Shown: piece by piece, positions 43,725-51,708 of the stretch
Position numbering within the stretch: the stretch's first letter is position 1
Layout: the number at the start of each line of letters is the position of its first letter
Assembly: GCF_023156235.1 (NCBI RefSeq)
Contig: NZ_JAKZAI010000005.1
Location: 124,001 to 188,000, forward strand
DNA from: Marinobacter goseongensis
GTDB lineage: Bacteria > Pseudomonadota > Gammaproteobacteria > Pseudomonadales > Oleiphilaceae
Length of the DNA: 64,000 nt
Direction: 5' to 3'
The notes under the pieces: model-generated
The model's database searches: none
Seen by the model: the letters and a program-made list of their open reading frames with translations, nothing else
Told to the model about the DNA's origin: nothing
Program-made: the position numbers and the translations under genes

Positions 43725-44690
43725 ATGGCTTTGCCTGATTCTCTGAAGAACCGCCTGTCTCTGCCGCTGGTGGCCGCCCCCATGTTTCTGATCTCCGGCC
43801 CCGAACTCGCCCTTGCGTGCTGCAAACAAGGCATCGTGGGCAGTTTTCCGGCGCTGAACCAACGCACCAGCGAAGGTTTCGAGCAGTGGCTGATTCAGAT
43901 GAACAACGAACTTGAGGCGCTCCTTGACGCGGATCCCGACCACCCGCCGGCGCCCTATGCGGTCAATCTTATTGTTCACCGCACCAACCCGCGCTGGCAG
44001 GCGGATCTGGAACTGTGTGTGAAACACCGGGTGCCGATTATCATTACTTCGCTGGGTGCAGCCAGCCAGGTGGTTGACGCGGCACACAGCTACGGCGGCC
44101 TGGTGTTCCACGATGTGACCAACCAGAAACACGCCCGCAAAGCCGCCGAGGCCGGCGTGGACGGCATCATTGCGGTGGCCGCCGGCGCTGGCGGCCATGC
44201 CGGCACCATCAACCCGATCGTACTGGTGCACGAAATTCGCGAGGTCTTTGACGGCGCCATCCTGCTGGCGGGCGGACTGTCGCAGGGTGAGGACATTCTG
44301 GCCGCCCGGGCCATGGGTGCCGATCTGGCCTACCTGGGCACCCGCTTTATCAACACCGAGGAATCCCAGGCGGATGACGCCTATCGCAACATGATCATCG
44401 AAGCGGTGTCCGGCGATATCATTCATACCCCCGCAGTCTCCGGCATACCGGCCAGTTTCATGCGTCAGAGCCTGGAAGCGGCGGGCTTCCCGATGGACAA
44501 GCTGCATCAGGCCGGTGACGTGAATTATGGCGAAAAACTCAAGCCCATCGACGACGAGGCCAAGGCCTGGAAAACGGTGTGGTCAGCGGGACAGGGCGTG
44601 AGCCAGATTCGGGATGTAGTGTCAGTAAAGACTCTGGTGGAGCGTCTTGAGCGCGAATACCGCGAGGCAAAGCAGAGGTTGTGCAGCTAG
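43725..44690 (+). CDS. Nitronate monooxygenase
   Basis: A 321-residue FMN-dependent TIM-barrel enzyme that oxidises alkyl nitronates such as propionate-3-nitronate. Visible signatures are LPLVAAPMFLISGPELALACCKQGIVGSFPALN, HRTNPRW, IVITSLG-like IIITSLGAA, AGAGGHAGTINP and GADLAYLGTRFINTEES. This matches the Class I nitronate monooxygenases. It is divergent from the DsbA-like gene, with a 111-base spacer. Confidence 0.92.
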   Translation: MALPDSLKNRLSLPLVAAPMFLISGPELALACCKQGIVGSFPALNQRTSEGFEQWLIQMNNELEALLDADPDHPPAPYAVNLIVHRTNPRWQADLELCVKHRVPIIITSLGAASQVVDAAHSYGGLVFHDVTNQKHARKAAEAGVDGIIAVAAGAGGHAGTINPIVLVHEIREVFDGAILLAGGLSQGEDILAARAMGADLAYLGTRFINTEESQADDAYRNMIIEAVSGDIIHTPAVSGIPASFMRQSLEAAGFPMDKLHQAGDVNYGEKLKPIDDEAKAWKTVWSAGQGVSQIRDVVSVKTLVERLEREYREAKQRLCS

Positions 44691-44715
44691 AACGCACAAC
44701 TGGAGCACGCCGCTC

Positions 44716-44751
44716 GACCCGGGCCCGCCATTCACTGGCCTGCCCGGGGTC
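44716..44751. terminator. GC-rich hairpin between converging genes
   Basis: GACCCGGGC and GCCCGGGGTC form a 9-bp stem around a 17-base loop, between the nitronate monooxygenase stop and the end of the DUF5666 gene. There is no T-run; a bidirectional weak terminator is possible. Confidence 0.4.
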
Positions 44752-44766
44752 GGCAACGGTTAAAGG

Positions 44767-46302
44767 TCAGTCGTCGCTGTCGTCAGTACCCTCGTCTTCC
44801 AGCTCCACCTCATCGGCGACGTAGTTATTGCTGCCAACGGGGCTCTCGATGTACTCCACCTCAAGCAGAGGGCGCTGGCCTTCGCTGAACAAGTCTCGCA
44901 CAAGCGCTCGGTTACCATCCTCGAAAGCCGAATTATCAGCGGCGATCCGCACCCCCAGTACGGTAATGGTGGCACTGTCGATGGCGGTGAGTCGCCCGGT
45001 CAGCTCAAATTCGGCATCCTCGATGGGCTCCCGCTCGATCTTGACCGCGTCCAGGAACACAGCGCCTGTCTGATCAGACCGCTCGATCCCCTCGACCTCC
45101 AACTCGAAGGCGCCGTTGAGATCGTTGAATCCAATCCGGCGGTCGTCTTCATCGTCGCTGATGATGGTCAGCGGAGTTACCCGGACCAGCACGCCGCCGA
45201 CCCGGAAGGACCTCGCCTGAGGATCGATGGAAGCGGTGTCCACAGGCCCCTCTACTTTCGCGTTGGCATCGCGGATGTCGATTTCCTCTGCTTCCACCCG
45301 GCCGTCTGCCAGGAAGTCACCCTCCACCTGAATCAACAGGCCCGGCTGCAGATCACTGGCGGAGAGACCGTCATCGAACACGTCGTCGCTGGGTACCACC
45401 ACAGTCAGGCCATTGATGGTAAAGGTGCGATCGGTTGCGCGGTAGGCGGTGGCAACCGGCCCGGCAAACTCGATGTCATCGCCTTGGCTGCGTTCATAGC
45501 GGCGGGCTTCGTCCCGCTCCAGGCTCGTCGCACGAATGGCGGGTTCGCCGTCGAGAGTGACAATTTCACCCTCGGCTTCCACCCGGAACCCCGGCGTTTG
45601 CAAATCCGATGGGGTCAGCCCGTCTTCGAACGTTGTATTCTGCTCGTCGAACTCAACGAGGAAACCGTTGATCCGGAACTGGTTCACCCCGACGGTGCCG
45701 GGGTCACCGTCAATGCTGCCCTCAATTTCCACCTCACTGGCGGGCCCGTTCAACGCCCCGATGTAACTTGCCCGGTAGTTCCCGCTCGGGAGGCGCCAGC
45801 CGCTGACACGAATGACGTCCGCATCGGCCAGTGTTTGCAGCGAGACACCCCGGAAGACGGTCTGCTTGTCCGCGACGATGGTCTGGCCGTAAAGGGTGAA
45901 GGTCACACTTTCCCGTATGGAACTGTTATCCGGGTCAGCGACCGCCACCAGGTCCGCAATTTCGCCACGGAAGGTGTCGTCGTATTCCACCCTATCGGCA
46001 GTGCCCTCGCCATTTTCACGCCACTGGCCATCAACCCTCAGGATCATGCCTTTATCAAGCTGGCGTTCCGTGGTGATGCCGTCGTCGCTGGCGACATTGC
46101 CGTCGGTTTCAAAGCGAATACCATTTACAAAAACGCTACCGAAACCGGAAACCGGTCCAACGCTGGCACCCGTGCCACGAATACCACCATCGGCAATGCC
46201 GACACTGCCCCCGCCCCCGCCTCCACCACAGCCCGCTATGGCTATTGCCAGCAGGGGAAGCAGGGGCGCATTCAGACGGCGGCGTGAGGTTGTCGGTTTC
46301 AT
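44767..46302 (-). CDS. DUF5666 lipoprotein-like protein 1
   Basis: A 511-residue exported protein. The signal sequence ends in AIAGCGGGGGGGS, a lipobox followed by a Gly linker. The mature part contains several repeats of the DUF5666 beta-module (VRVDGQWRENGEGTADRVEYDD, FTLYGQTIVADKQTVFRGVS, FRINGFLVEFDEQNTTFEDGL, FTINGLTVVVPSDDVFDDGL). It is acidic, which suggests calcium or other metal binding. GGAGA precedes the ATG. It is about 60% similar in plan to the protein at 47700 and is the last gene of the DUF6502 operon. Function unknown. Confidence 0.85.
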   Translation of the reverse strand: MKPTTSRRRLNAPLLPLLAIAIAGCGGGGGGGSVGIADGGIRGTGASVGPVSGFGSVFVNGIRFETDGNVASDDGITTERQLDKGMILRVDGQWRENGEGTADRVEYDDTFRGEIADLVAVADPDNSSIRESVTFTLYGQTIVADKQTVFRGVSLQTLADADVIRVSGWRLPSGNYRASYIGALNGPASEVEIEGSIDGDPGTVGVNQFRINGFLVEFDEQNTTFEDGLTPSDLQTPGFRVEAEGEIVTLDGEPAIRATSLERDEARRYERSQGDDIEFAGPVATAYRATDRTFTINGLTVVVPSDDVFDDGLSASDLQPGLLIQVEGDFLADGRVEAEEIDIRDANAKVEGPVDTASIDPQARSFRVGGVLVRVTPLTIISDDEDDRRIGFNDLNGAFELEVEGIERSDQTGAVFLDAVKIEREPIEDAEFELTGRLTAIDSATITVLGVRIAADNSAFEDGNRALVRDLFSEGQRPLLEVEYIESPVGSNNYVADEVELEDEGTDDSDD

Positions 46303-46341
46303 TGAACTGTCTCCATGACCAGCCGTCCAGGCCGGCAGTTG

Positions 46342-46743
46342 TCATCCAAAATCGTTATACCGCCGGCGCCGCAATGGCCGCACAACACGCACGGGGAACT
46401 CCATTCGCGCCCTGTTCGGAAGTTTCGGCTGCGGTGGCGCATACGCGCTTCGGCGTAGCAGCAGTTGCCCGTTTACGTGCCGTTCGACAATGCCCTTGCG
46501 GAGCAATTCGTTGAGAATCACGACCGGGGCCAGCTCAAGGTTGACCTGGTGGACCAATCGTGAAAAACGGCAATCTTCGTCTCCGGTCATGGTCAGCAAC
46601 ACCGGATCATTGTGGTCGTCCAGAAAGTGTGCAGAGCTGATCCATTGCTGCACAACCTGCCGCGCGCCCAACGACAGCAAGGTGCTGACCAGGTCTGTGG
46701 GTTCCCAGGGGACAACCTCCCCCGCACTGCTGTCGACCGTCAT
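46342..46743 (-). CDS. Short DUF6502-related protein
   Basis: A 133-residue protein whose middle (PVLLTMTGDEDCRFSRLVHQVNLELAPVVILNELLRKGIVERHVNGQLLLRRSAYAPP) aligns by eye with residues about 118-170 of the upstream DUF6502 protein. It lacks that protein's N-terminal HTH-like part. It overlaps the upstream gene by four bases (ATGA) and lies 39 bases before DUF5666 protein 1. It looks like a partial duplicate that has kept an open frame and coupling, perhaps as a dimerisation partner. Confidence 0.65.
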   Translation of the reverse strand: MTVDSSAGEVVPWEPTDLVSTLLSLGARQVVQQWISSAHFLDDHNDPVLLTMTGDEDCRFSRLVHQVNLELAPVVILNELLRKGIVERHVNGQLLLRRSAYAPPQPKLPNRARMEFPVRVVRPLRRRRYNDFG

Positions 46744-47621
46744 TCAGTTGGCTCCTCGCCTGGTTCCGGCTGCACCGGATCCTCGAAGTAAAAGAGACTG
46801 ACGCCGGTTCTCACTGTTTCTCCGGTTCTCACTGTTTCTCCGGTGCGCCCGTTTCCGCTGCGCCCCGCGATGTCGAGATCGTGTGGCCCCAGCCAACGGT
46901 CCAACTGCTCAAGCAGGGCCTGGGACTGGGCGGCCGCGTGACTGCGCCAGCGAGCCATGATTTCCGGAGGAATGTTGTTGTACGTCAGTGTCCGTTGGAA
47001 CAGCGGTTGACTGCCGGACTCGCCGCTGACCAGATTATGATCAATTGTTGCTATCAAATCTGATACGTCTTCCCCGAAGATCTGGAGCATTTCTTCACTA
47101 TCTCCGGCCGGCACATAGGCACGCTGCCTCAATGCCAGTCTGCCGCTTTCAGCGTCCACACCCACAACTCCGACCCGCAGCAGTTCATCCAGCACAGCTC
47201 GCGGCGGCATGTCGCCACTGTGACGTCTGACCAGCTCGCTGAAACTCAGCACCCCATCGAGGGGCAGCAGTGCCGGTTCTCCGTTGACATCCTGGAAGGC
47301 AGCGTCGTGGACCCAACCTGATACAACCCGCGAGGCGCGATTGCTATGACTGGCGCTGATCGCGCTGGCGCCCTCGCCGGAAAGGATTTCACGGTGCCGC
47401 CTGACTTCTTTCCGGGTCAGACCGGTCATCACCGCCGCCCGGGAATCCGTGGGTTTCCTGCGTCCGTCACCAAAATCTTCCAGTGCCGCTTCCACGTAGG
47501 CGCGCTTGACCAGGTCCGCAAACTCACCGAACGGTATCCCGTTGCGGAGCAGAAGCCGGGCAAGGGGGCGCAGAATTCGATACAGCGCCCGATGCAGAGG
47601 TGGGGTGTCGGAATGTTTCAT
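46740..47621 (-). CDS. DUF6502 family protein
   Basis: A 293-residue protein matching the DUF6502 pattern: LYRILRPLARLLLRNGIPFGEFADLVKRAYVEAALEDF, then SRAAVMTGLTRKEVRRHREIL, which looks like a helix-turn-helix recognition pair. A second domain follows (LLPLDGVLSFSELVRRHSGDMPPRAVLDELLRVGVV). The C-terminus holds a tandem GETVRT duplication. The operator TGGGA-N6-TCCCA begins three bases before the ATG and there is no ribosome-binding site, so the message may be leaderless and autoregulated. A DNA-binding role is inference. Confidence 0.78.
   Translation of the reverse strand: MKHSDTPPLHRALYRILRPLARLLLRNGIPFGEFADLVKRAYVEAALEDFGDGRRKPTDSRAAVMTGLTRKEVRRHREILSGEGASAISASHSNRASRVVSGWVHDAAFQDVNGEPALLPLDGVLSFSELVRRHSGDMPPRAVLDELLRVGVVGVDAESGRLALRQRAYVPAGDSEEMLQIFGEDVSDLIATIDHNLVSGESGSQPLFQRTLTYNNIPPEIMARWRSHAAAQSQALLEQLDRWLGPHDLDIAGRSGNGRTGETVRTGETVRTGVSLFYFEDPVQPEPGEEPTE
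46804..46839. repeat. Tandem 18-base duplication inside the DUF6502 gene
   Basis: Two identical 18-base units (46804-46821 and 46822-46839) encode the repeated GETVRT hexapeptide near the protein C-terminus. The unit length is a multiple of three, so the frame is kept. Such repeats vary easily in copy number. Confidence 0.85.
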
Positions 47622-47624
47622 GTT

Positions 47625-47640
47625 TGGGATTGTATTCCCA
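47625..47640. promoter_or_regulatory. TGGGA-N6-TCCCA operator, copy 1 (DUF6502 gene)
   Basis: TGGGATTGTATTCCCA, a perfect 5+6+5 palindrome. It overlaps a -10-like TACAAT on the minus strand and begins three bases upstream of the DUF6502 start. The same palindrome occurs twice before the neighbouring DUF5666 gene (49194 and 49219). Confidence 0.75.
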
Positions 47641-47699
47641 TGGCAACATCAAAACCAGAAACACCCGGTGACAGAATGTTCACCGGGTTTACGCTTCGG

Positions 47700-49157
47700 T
47701 CAGTCGTTCTTTTCGATGTCTTCAATGACGTAGTCACCACCGGCATTAAGGGTGTAGTCCACTTCCACCTCATCGCCCACTTGCAATCCTGAGAGGTCTG
47801 AAGTGCCACGCTGCAATTCCAGCCCAAGAACAGTGACGGTGATGTCGGTCACTGCAGTGATCCGGCCTTCCAGCTCAAAGCCATCGTCGCTGTCGTCCTC
47901 TCGCTCGACCGTGATGGCCTCGAGAAACCCGCCCTCATCGGAACGCTGGCGACCTTCGACTTCAACGAAATCGCCAACATTCAGAGTTTCAATGTCGCGG
48001 GTTCGCAGCGTGATGCGGTCGTCATCGTCATCATCGTCATCATCGTCGTCCTCAATCAGCGTGGCGTTGGTCAGAACCACGCGCACCCCACTGACAACCA
48101 GGGTCTCGCTGTCAGGTCTGGACTCGATCACGCCCTCCAGCTCGGCGTCGCCATCCCGCGGCTCGATTTCTTCCGCCATCAGCACACCGTTGCGGTATTC
48201 ACCTTCCACTTTGACCAGCAAACCGTCAGCCAGGTCGCTTCCCCGCAGGCCATCGTCGAACTCGGTGCCGCCATCAACCTGCACCTGAATACCGTTGATG
48301 AAGAACGTGCGGCTGGTGGCGTTTATGTCGTAAACACTGCCGGCAATCTCCACGTCGTCGTCATCGTCGAACAGATCGTCTTCGTCGTCGATTTCCCGGG
48401 CAATCAGCAGGGTGCCTTCCGCATTCAGACTGCCCTCCGCTTCCACGGCCAGGCCGTTTTGCAGATCGCGGGCACTCAGGTCGTCATCGAAAACAGCGCT
48501 GGTGTAACTGACCGGAAACCCGTTGAGGGTGAAGGTCTGGGCCTCGGCATCCAGATTCTCCACTACGCCCGCGATTTCCACTTCATTGTCGTCATCAAAA
48601 TCCACCCCGATGGTCCGAACGCCGACAAAACTGGCGCGGAATGAGCCGTCCGCCAGCGGCCAGCCACTGACCCGTACCCGGTAGGTATCCGGCGCAACAC
48701 CGTTCAGTTCAACCGGGCTCAGCCCTTTGAATACGGTTTGACCATCCAGGCGAACCGTCTGGCCGGCAACGGTCAGCTCACCCACGTTTTCCACCTCATC
48801 CCAGGTGGCGGCGGTCAGCGGGCCCCGCAGGGTGTCGTCGTAGTCGATCCGTTGAGCCTCACCCTCACCACGGCCATCCCAGCTACCGCGCACCTTGAGG
48901 ATCATGCCTTTCTCAAGCTGGGTTTCCCGCTCGATCCCATCGTCACTGGTCACTGAGCCGTCTGTCCGGAAGCGCGTTCCATTGACGTAGACGCTGCCAA
49001 AACCGGATACCGGCCCGACACTGGACCCGCTGGATGTACTGACGCCGTCCGACCCACCGGAACTGCCGCTTCCACCGCCACCGCAGGCAACCAGTGCACT
49101 GACGAGCGCACCACCGAGGGCAAATCTGATCGCTGTAGCCAAGGCATTGTGTTTCAT
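47700..49157 (-). CDS. DUF5666 lipoprotein-like protein 2, with poly-aspartate run
   Basis: A 485-residue exported protein starting at the ATG at 49157 (MKHNALATAIRFALGGALVSALVAC) with GGAGA upstream; the ORF runs on to 49190. The lipobox is followed by a Gly/Ser linker. SSVGPVSGFGSVYVNGTRFRTDGSVTSDDGIERETQLEKGMIL closely matches DUF5666 protein 1, and several beta modules follow. It is very acidic, with 11 consecutive Asp and many DDD or EDD runs. Two TGGGA-N6-TCCCA operators lie upstream. Function is unknown; calcium binding is a guess. Confidence 0.85.
   Translation of the reverse strand: MKHNALATAIRFALGGALVSALVACGGGGSGSSGGSDGVSTSSGSSVGPVSGFGSVYVNGTRFRTDGSVTSDDGIERETQLEKGMILKVRGSWDGRGEGEAQRIDYDDTLRGPLTAATWDEVENVGELTVAGQTVRLDGQTVFKGLSPVELNGVAPDTYRVRVSGWPLADGSFRASFVGVRTIGVDFDDDNEVEIAGVVENLDAEAQTFTLNGFPVSYTSAVFDDDLSARDLQNGLAVEAEGSLNAEGTLLIAREIDDEDDLFDDDDDVEIAGSVYDINATSRTFFINGIQVQVDGGTEFDDGLRGSDLADGLLVKVEGEYRNGVLMAEEIEPRDGDAELEGVIESRPDSETLVVSGVRVVLTNATLIEDDDDDDDDDDDRITLRTRDIETLNVGDFVEVEGRQRSDEGGFLEAITVEREDDSDDGFELEGRITAVTDITVTVLGLELQRGTSDLSGLQVGDEVEVDYTLNAGGDYVIEDIEKND
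48018..48050. repeat. Asp-codon microsatellite (11 GAY codons)
   Basis: A 33-base run of GAC/GAT codons on the minus strand, inside DUF5666 protein 2. It encodes eleven aspartates. Runs like this can change length by slippage in steps of one codon and so tune acidity without breaking the frame. Confidence 0.9.
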
Positions 49158-49193
49158 CGTTCTTCTCCAGATTCGTTTTCCGCTTTTCATTTT

Positions 49194-49209
49194 TGGGATA
49201 TTTTTCCCA
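49194..49209. promoter_or_regulatory. TGGGA-N6-TCCCA operator, copy 2 (DUF5666 protein 2)
   Basis: TGGGATATTTTTCCCA, a perfect 5+6+5 palindrome 37 bases upstream of the ATG at 49157. Its centre is 25 bases from the third copy at 49219-49234, about two and a half helical turns. Confidence 0.75.
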
Positions 49210-49218
49210 TATCATATT

Positions 49219-49234
49219 TGGGAATTTAATCCCA
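49219..49234. promoter_or_regulatory. TGGGA-N6-TCCCA operator, copy 3 (DUF5666 protein 2)
   Basis: TGGGAATTTAATCCCA, a perfect 5+6+5 palindrome. With copy 2 it brackets a -10-like TATGAT on the minus strand, so both flank the probable core promoter. Confidence 0.75.
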
Positions 49235-49332
49235 TTTTTATAGGTTGTCCAGTTTTTGCTCATTAAGAATTTGTGAACTTTTGCCCCCCGGGCGCGTAAG
49301 CTCTCCAGACACCATGTGAAAGGAGAGACACC

Positions 49333-49506
49333 ATGCTGGGATTTTTAAAAGGCGATCCGAAGAAGAAACTGCAGAAAGCGTATGAAGACAAGCTCGCCAA
49401 AGCGCTCCATGCGCAGCGTAACGGCGATCTGCGAAGTCATGGCACGCTTATGGAAGAAGCGGAGAAAATCTACGCGGAGATACAGGCACTGGAAAAGCAG
49501 GCGTGA
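49333..49506 (+). CDS. DUF6435-type small protein
   Basis: A 57-residue protein (MLGFLKGDPKKKLQKAYEDK at the start) with AGGAGA eight bases before the ATG. It matches the DUF6435 pattern: an LGFLKGDPKKKL start, LAKALHAQRNGDLRSH, and a helical Glu-rich end (EEAEKIYAEIQALEKQ). It should form a short helical hairpin in the cytoplasm. The gene stands alone, converging on cbpM. Function unknown. Confidence 0.85.
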   Translation: MLGFLKGDPKKKLQKAYEDKLAKALHAQRNGDLRSHGTLMEEAEKIYAEIQALEKQA

Positions 49507-49515
49507 GCCGGGGAG

Positions 49516-49860
49516 TTACCACTCCCCCATCAGTTGCCGCAGTTGCTGGTTCAGCCGGTCAACCTCGCGGCGCATCTGCTGAACCTCGTCCAGCAGATCC
49601 AGAGACATAGCCAACCCGGGCAGGTTGATATTGAGGTCGTGCTGTAACCGTTGGGCTTTGCGCAGCCGCGCGAGGGCGGCCAGATCAAATTGCCACTGGC
49701 GCTCTTCCGGTCCCTCCTCCACCGGGGCAATGATGCCGTAGCTGACAAGCTTGATAACAAACTCCGCATGGCACTCGCCCCGCTCGCAGATTTCGCGCAG
49801 GGTGAGGGTCATCTGCGGTTCATCCACGTCGACGGTCAGAATCGAATCTTTCCTGGTCAT
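49516..49860 (-). CDS. cbpM: Chaperone modulator CbpM
   Basis: A 114-residue MerR-like protein that inhibits CbpA in E. coli. It has ICERGECHAEFVIKLVSYGIIAPVEE in the HTH-like region, then LARLRKAQRLQHDLNINLPGLAMSLDLLDEVQQMRREVDRLNQQLRQL, the CbpM signature helix and coiled coil. AGAGGAG lies before the ATG. It follows cbpA on the minus strand after 33 bases, the usual order cbpA-cbpM. Confidence 0.92.
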   Translation of the reverse strand: MTRKDSILTVDVDEPQMTLTLREICERGECHAEFVIKLVSYGIIAPVEEGPEERQWQFDLAALARLRKAQRLQHDLNINLPGLAMSLDLLDEVQQMRREVDRLNQQLRQLMGEW

Positions 49861-49893
49861 TTCCGGCTCCTCTTACCGAACCTGTACCTGAAC

Positions 49894-50868
49894 CTAAACA
49901 TGGAGCTTGCTGCGGGGATTGAAGTTCACCTCAGCCTCAGCCAGCGCCTGATAGAGCTTTTCCGCTTGCTCGGAGTGCTGTTCCGGCATCACGATCTGAA
50001 GCAACACGATCTGATCCCCCGGGTGCTTGCCCGGTAGCCCCTTGCCCTTGAGGCGAAGCCGGCGTCCGCCGGATGACCCCCTGGGCACCTTCACTTTCAC
50101 CCTGGAACCCACCGTCGGCACCGTAATCTGGGCCCCCAGCGCGGCTTCCCACGGTGCAATGGGCACTGTGACCACCACATCCCGCCCCTCGACACTGAAC
50201 AGCGGGTGCGGTGCCAGTTCCACTTCGATCAACAGATCGCCGGCCTCGCCCCCGCCGATACCGGGCGAGCCCTGGCCTTTCAGGCGCAGGTGCTGGCCCT
50301 CGCGCATGCCGGCAGGGATTTTCACTTTCAGGTTCTTCTGGCGCGCGACGATGCGGCCATGGTCGTCAGCCTCATGCACCCGGAACGACACCTGCTTTTC
50401 ACAGCCCTGGAACACCTCTTCCAGAAACAGCGCCAGCCGGGCATGAACGTCTTCTCCCCGCATGCGATTACTCTGGCGGAAACCACGGCCGCCGCTGAAA
50501 CCCTGGCCTGAATTGCCACCGCGGCCCCCGCCGAAGATTTCTTCGAAGAAGTCACTGAACTGGCGGGCATCGGCGTCGGTGTAGCCGCCCCGGCCGAAGC
50601 CGGACGCGCTCTGCCAGCCCGGTGGCGGCTCGAACGAGCCGTCGGGCCGGGCACCGTATTTCCGGAGCTCGTCATACTCTGCCCGCTTTTCCGGGTCTTT
50701 AAGTACTTCGTAGGCTTCGCCGAGGTCTTTGAATTTGGCGTCGGCATCGTCTTCCTTGCTGACGTCCGGATGGTATTTGCGGGCCAGCTTGCGATAGGCC
50801 TTTTTGATGTCCTCAGGGGAGGCAGACTCGCTCACACCAAGTACGGCGTAATAGTCTTTGAAGTCCAT
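49894..50868 (-). CDS. cbpA: Curved DNA-binding protein CbpA (DnaJ-like co-chaperone)
   Basis: A 324-residue Hsp40 protein. The J domain (about residues 2-68) has the HPD motif ([10 protein letters not shown]); a Gly/Phe-rich linker follows ([16 protein letters not shown]), then two substrate-binding domains (about 115-310) without the zinc fingers of DnaJ. The start at 50868 ([12 protein letters not shown]) has GAGGAA upstream; the ORF opens four codons earlier. It stimulates DnaK and binds curved DNA in stationary phase. Its partner cbpM follows. Confidence 0.94.
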   Translation of the reverse strand: MDFKDYYAVLGVSESASPEDIKKAYRKLARKYHPDVSKEDDADAKFKDLGEAYEVLKDPEKRAEYDELRKYGARPDGSFEPPPGWQSASGFGRGGYTDADARQFSDFFEEIFGGGRGGNSGQGFSGGRGFRQSNRMRGEDVHARLALFLEEVFQGCEKQVSFRVHEADDHGRIVARQKNLKVKIPAGMREGQHLRLKGQGSPGIGGGEAGDLLIEVELAPHPLFSVEGRDVVVTVPIAPWEAALGAQITVPTVGSRVKVKVPRGSSGGRRLRLKGKGLPGKHPGDQIVLLQIVMPEQHSEQAEKLYQALAEAEVNFNPRSKLHV

Positions 50869-51000
50869 GGATTTCCTCATCTACGGTCATTATCAATTCC
50901 CGCATTTAGCCTTTAGTATAGGCAGCCGCCGACACTCGGCAATGAACGACCCTGGTTTTTCCTGTAACAACGGCCAACGCACACGGTGCTCCCACACTCC

Positions 51001-51708
51001 ATGATTCAGTCCCCACTCCGACAACCCGGTGTTGCCCGGTCGCGGCTGCTGCAGCTCACGGCTTCTGCCGCTGGCATAAAGACCGACGATGCCAGCCTGC
51101 CCTGCGTCGCCGAGCGTCTGGGCCGGTTGTTCGGCCTGGGAGACACCATGAGCCTGGATTCGGCGCTGGCCTTCCGTGGTGGCACGCCCGCCGGAGTAAC
51201 GCGTGCGGCGGTCGAGCAACTGGCACGGGAACTGGCCACCACCCGTCGGGCATTGGTTGAGCGGATTCAGCGCTACGGGCACGAGACGGAGGCGGACGAT
51301 CCGGCGGCGTTCGAGCCCTATCTGAACGCCTGGCTTACCCTGCAACGCAAAGTCGCCGCCAGCAGCCGCCAGTTGCGGGACAAGGTCCGCAAGGCGATGA
51401 AAGATCAGAGCCCGACCCTGGCCCGGCTGGCGGAGCTGGATGCGGTGTTCGACCACACCATGGCCGGCTACACCAGCCAGTGTTTTTCGCGAATTTCAAC
51501 GGTGCTGGAACAACGGTTCCAGACCCTGAAAACACCCCCTGAGCAACTCTCCGAGCACGCCCTGCATGCGGGCAACCCACCCACTGACTGGCGCCACCGT
51601 TACTGCGAGGAAGCGCAGACTCTGTTACTCGCTGAACTGGATGTTCGGCTGGAGCCGGTGCTGGGGCTGCTGGAGGCCTGCCACAACGAGGCGAGTGATT
51701 CACCATGA
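51001..51708 (+). CDS. DUF3348 family protein, first gene of a motor-like operon
   Basis: A 235-residue soluble protein of the DUF3348 type, mostly helical (RSRLLQLTASAAGI..., RAAVEQLARELATTRRALVERIQRYG, QRKVAASSRQLRDKVRKAMKDQSPTLARLAELDAVFDHTM). No signal peptide or membrane helix is present. The ATG at 51001 is preferred to a GTG at 50986; neither has a clear ribosome-binding site. It overlaps the MotA/TolQ-like gene by four bases. Its role is unknown; location suggests a cytosolic partner of the membrane motor encoded next. Confidence 0.85.
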   Translation: MIQSPLRQPGVARSRLLQLTASAAGIKTDDASLPCVAERLGRLFGLGDTMSLDSALAFRGGTPAGVTRAAVEQLARELATTRRALVERIQRYGHETEADDPAAFEPYLNAWLTLQRKVAASSRQLRDKVRKAMKDQSPTLARLAELDAVFDHTMAGYTSQCFSRISTVLEQRFQTLKTPPEQLSEHALHAGNPPTDWRHRYCEEAQTLLLAELDVRLEPVLGLLEACHNEASDSP

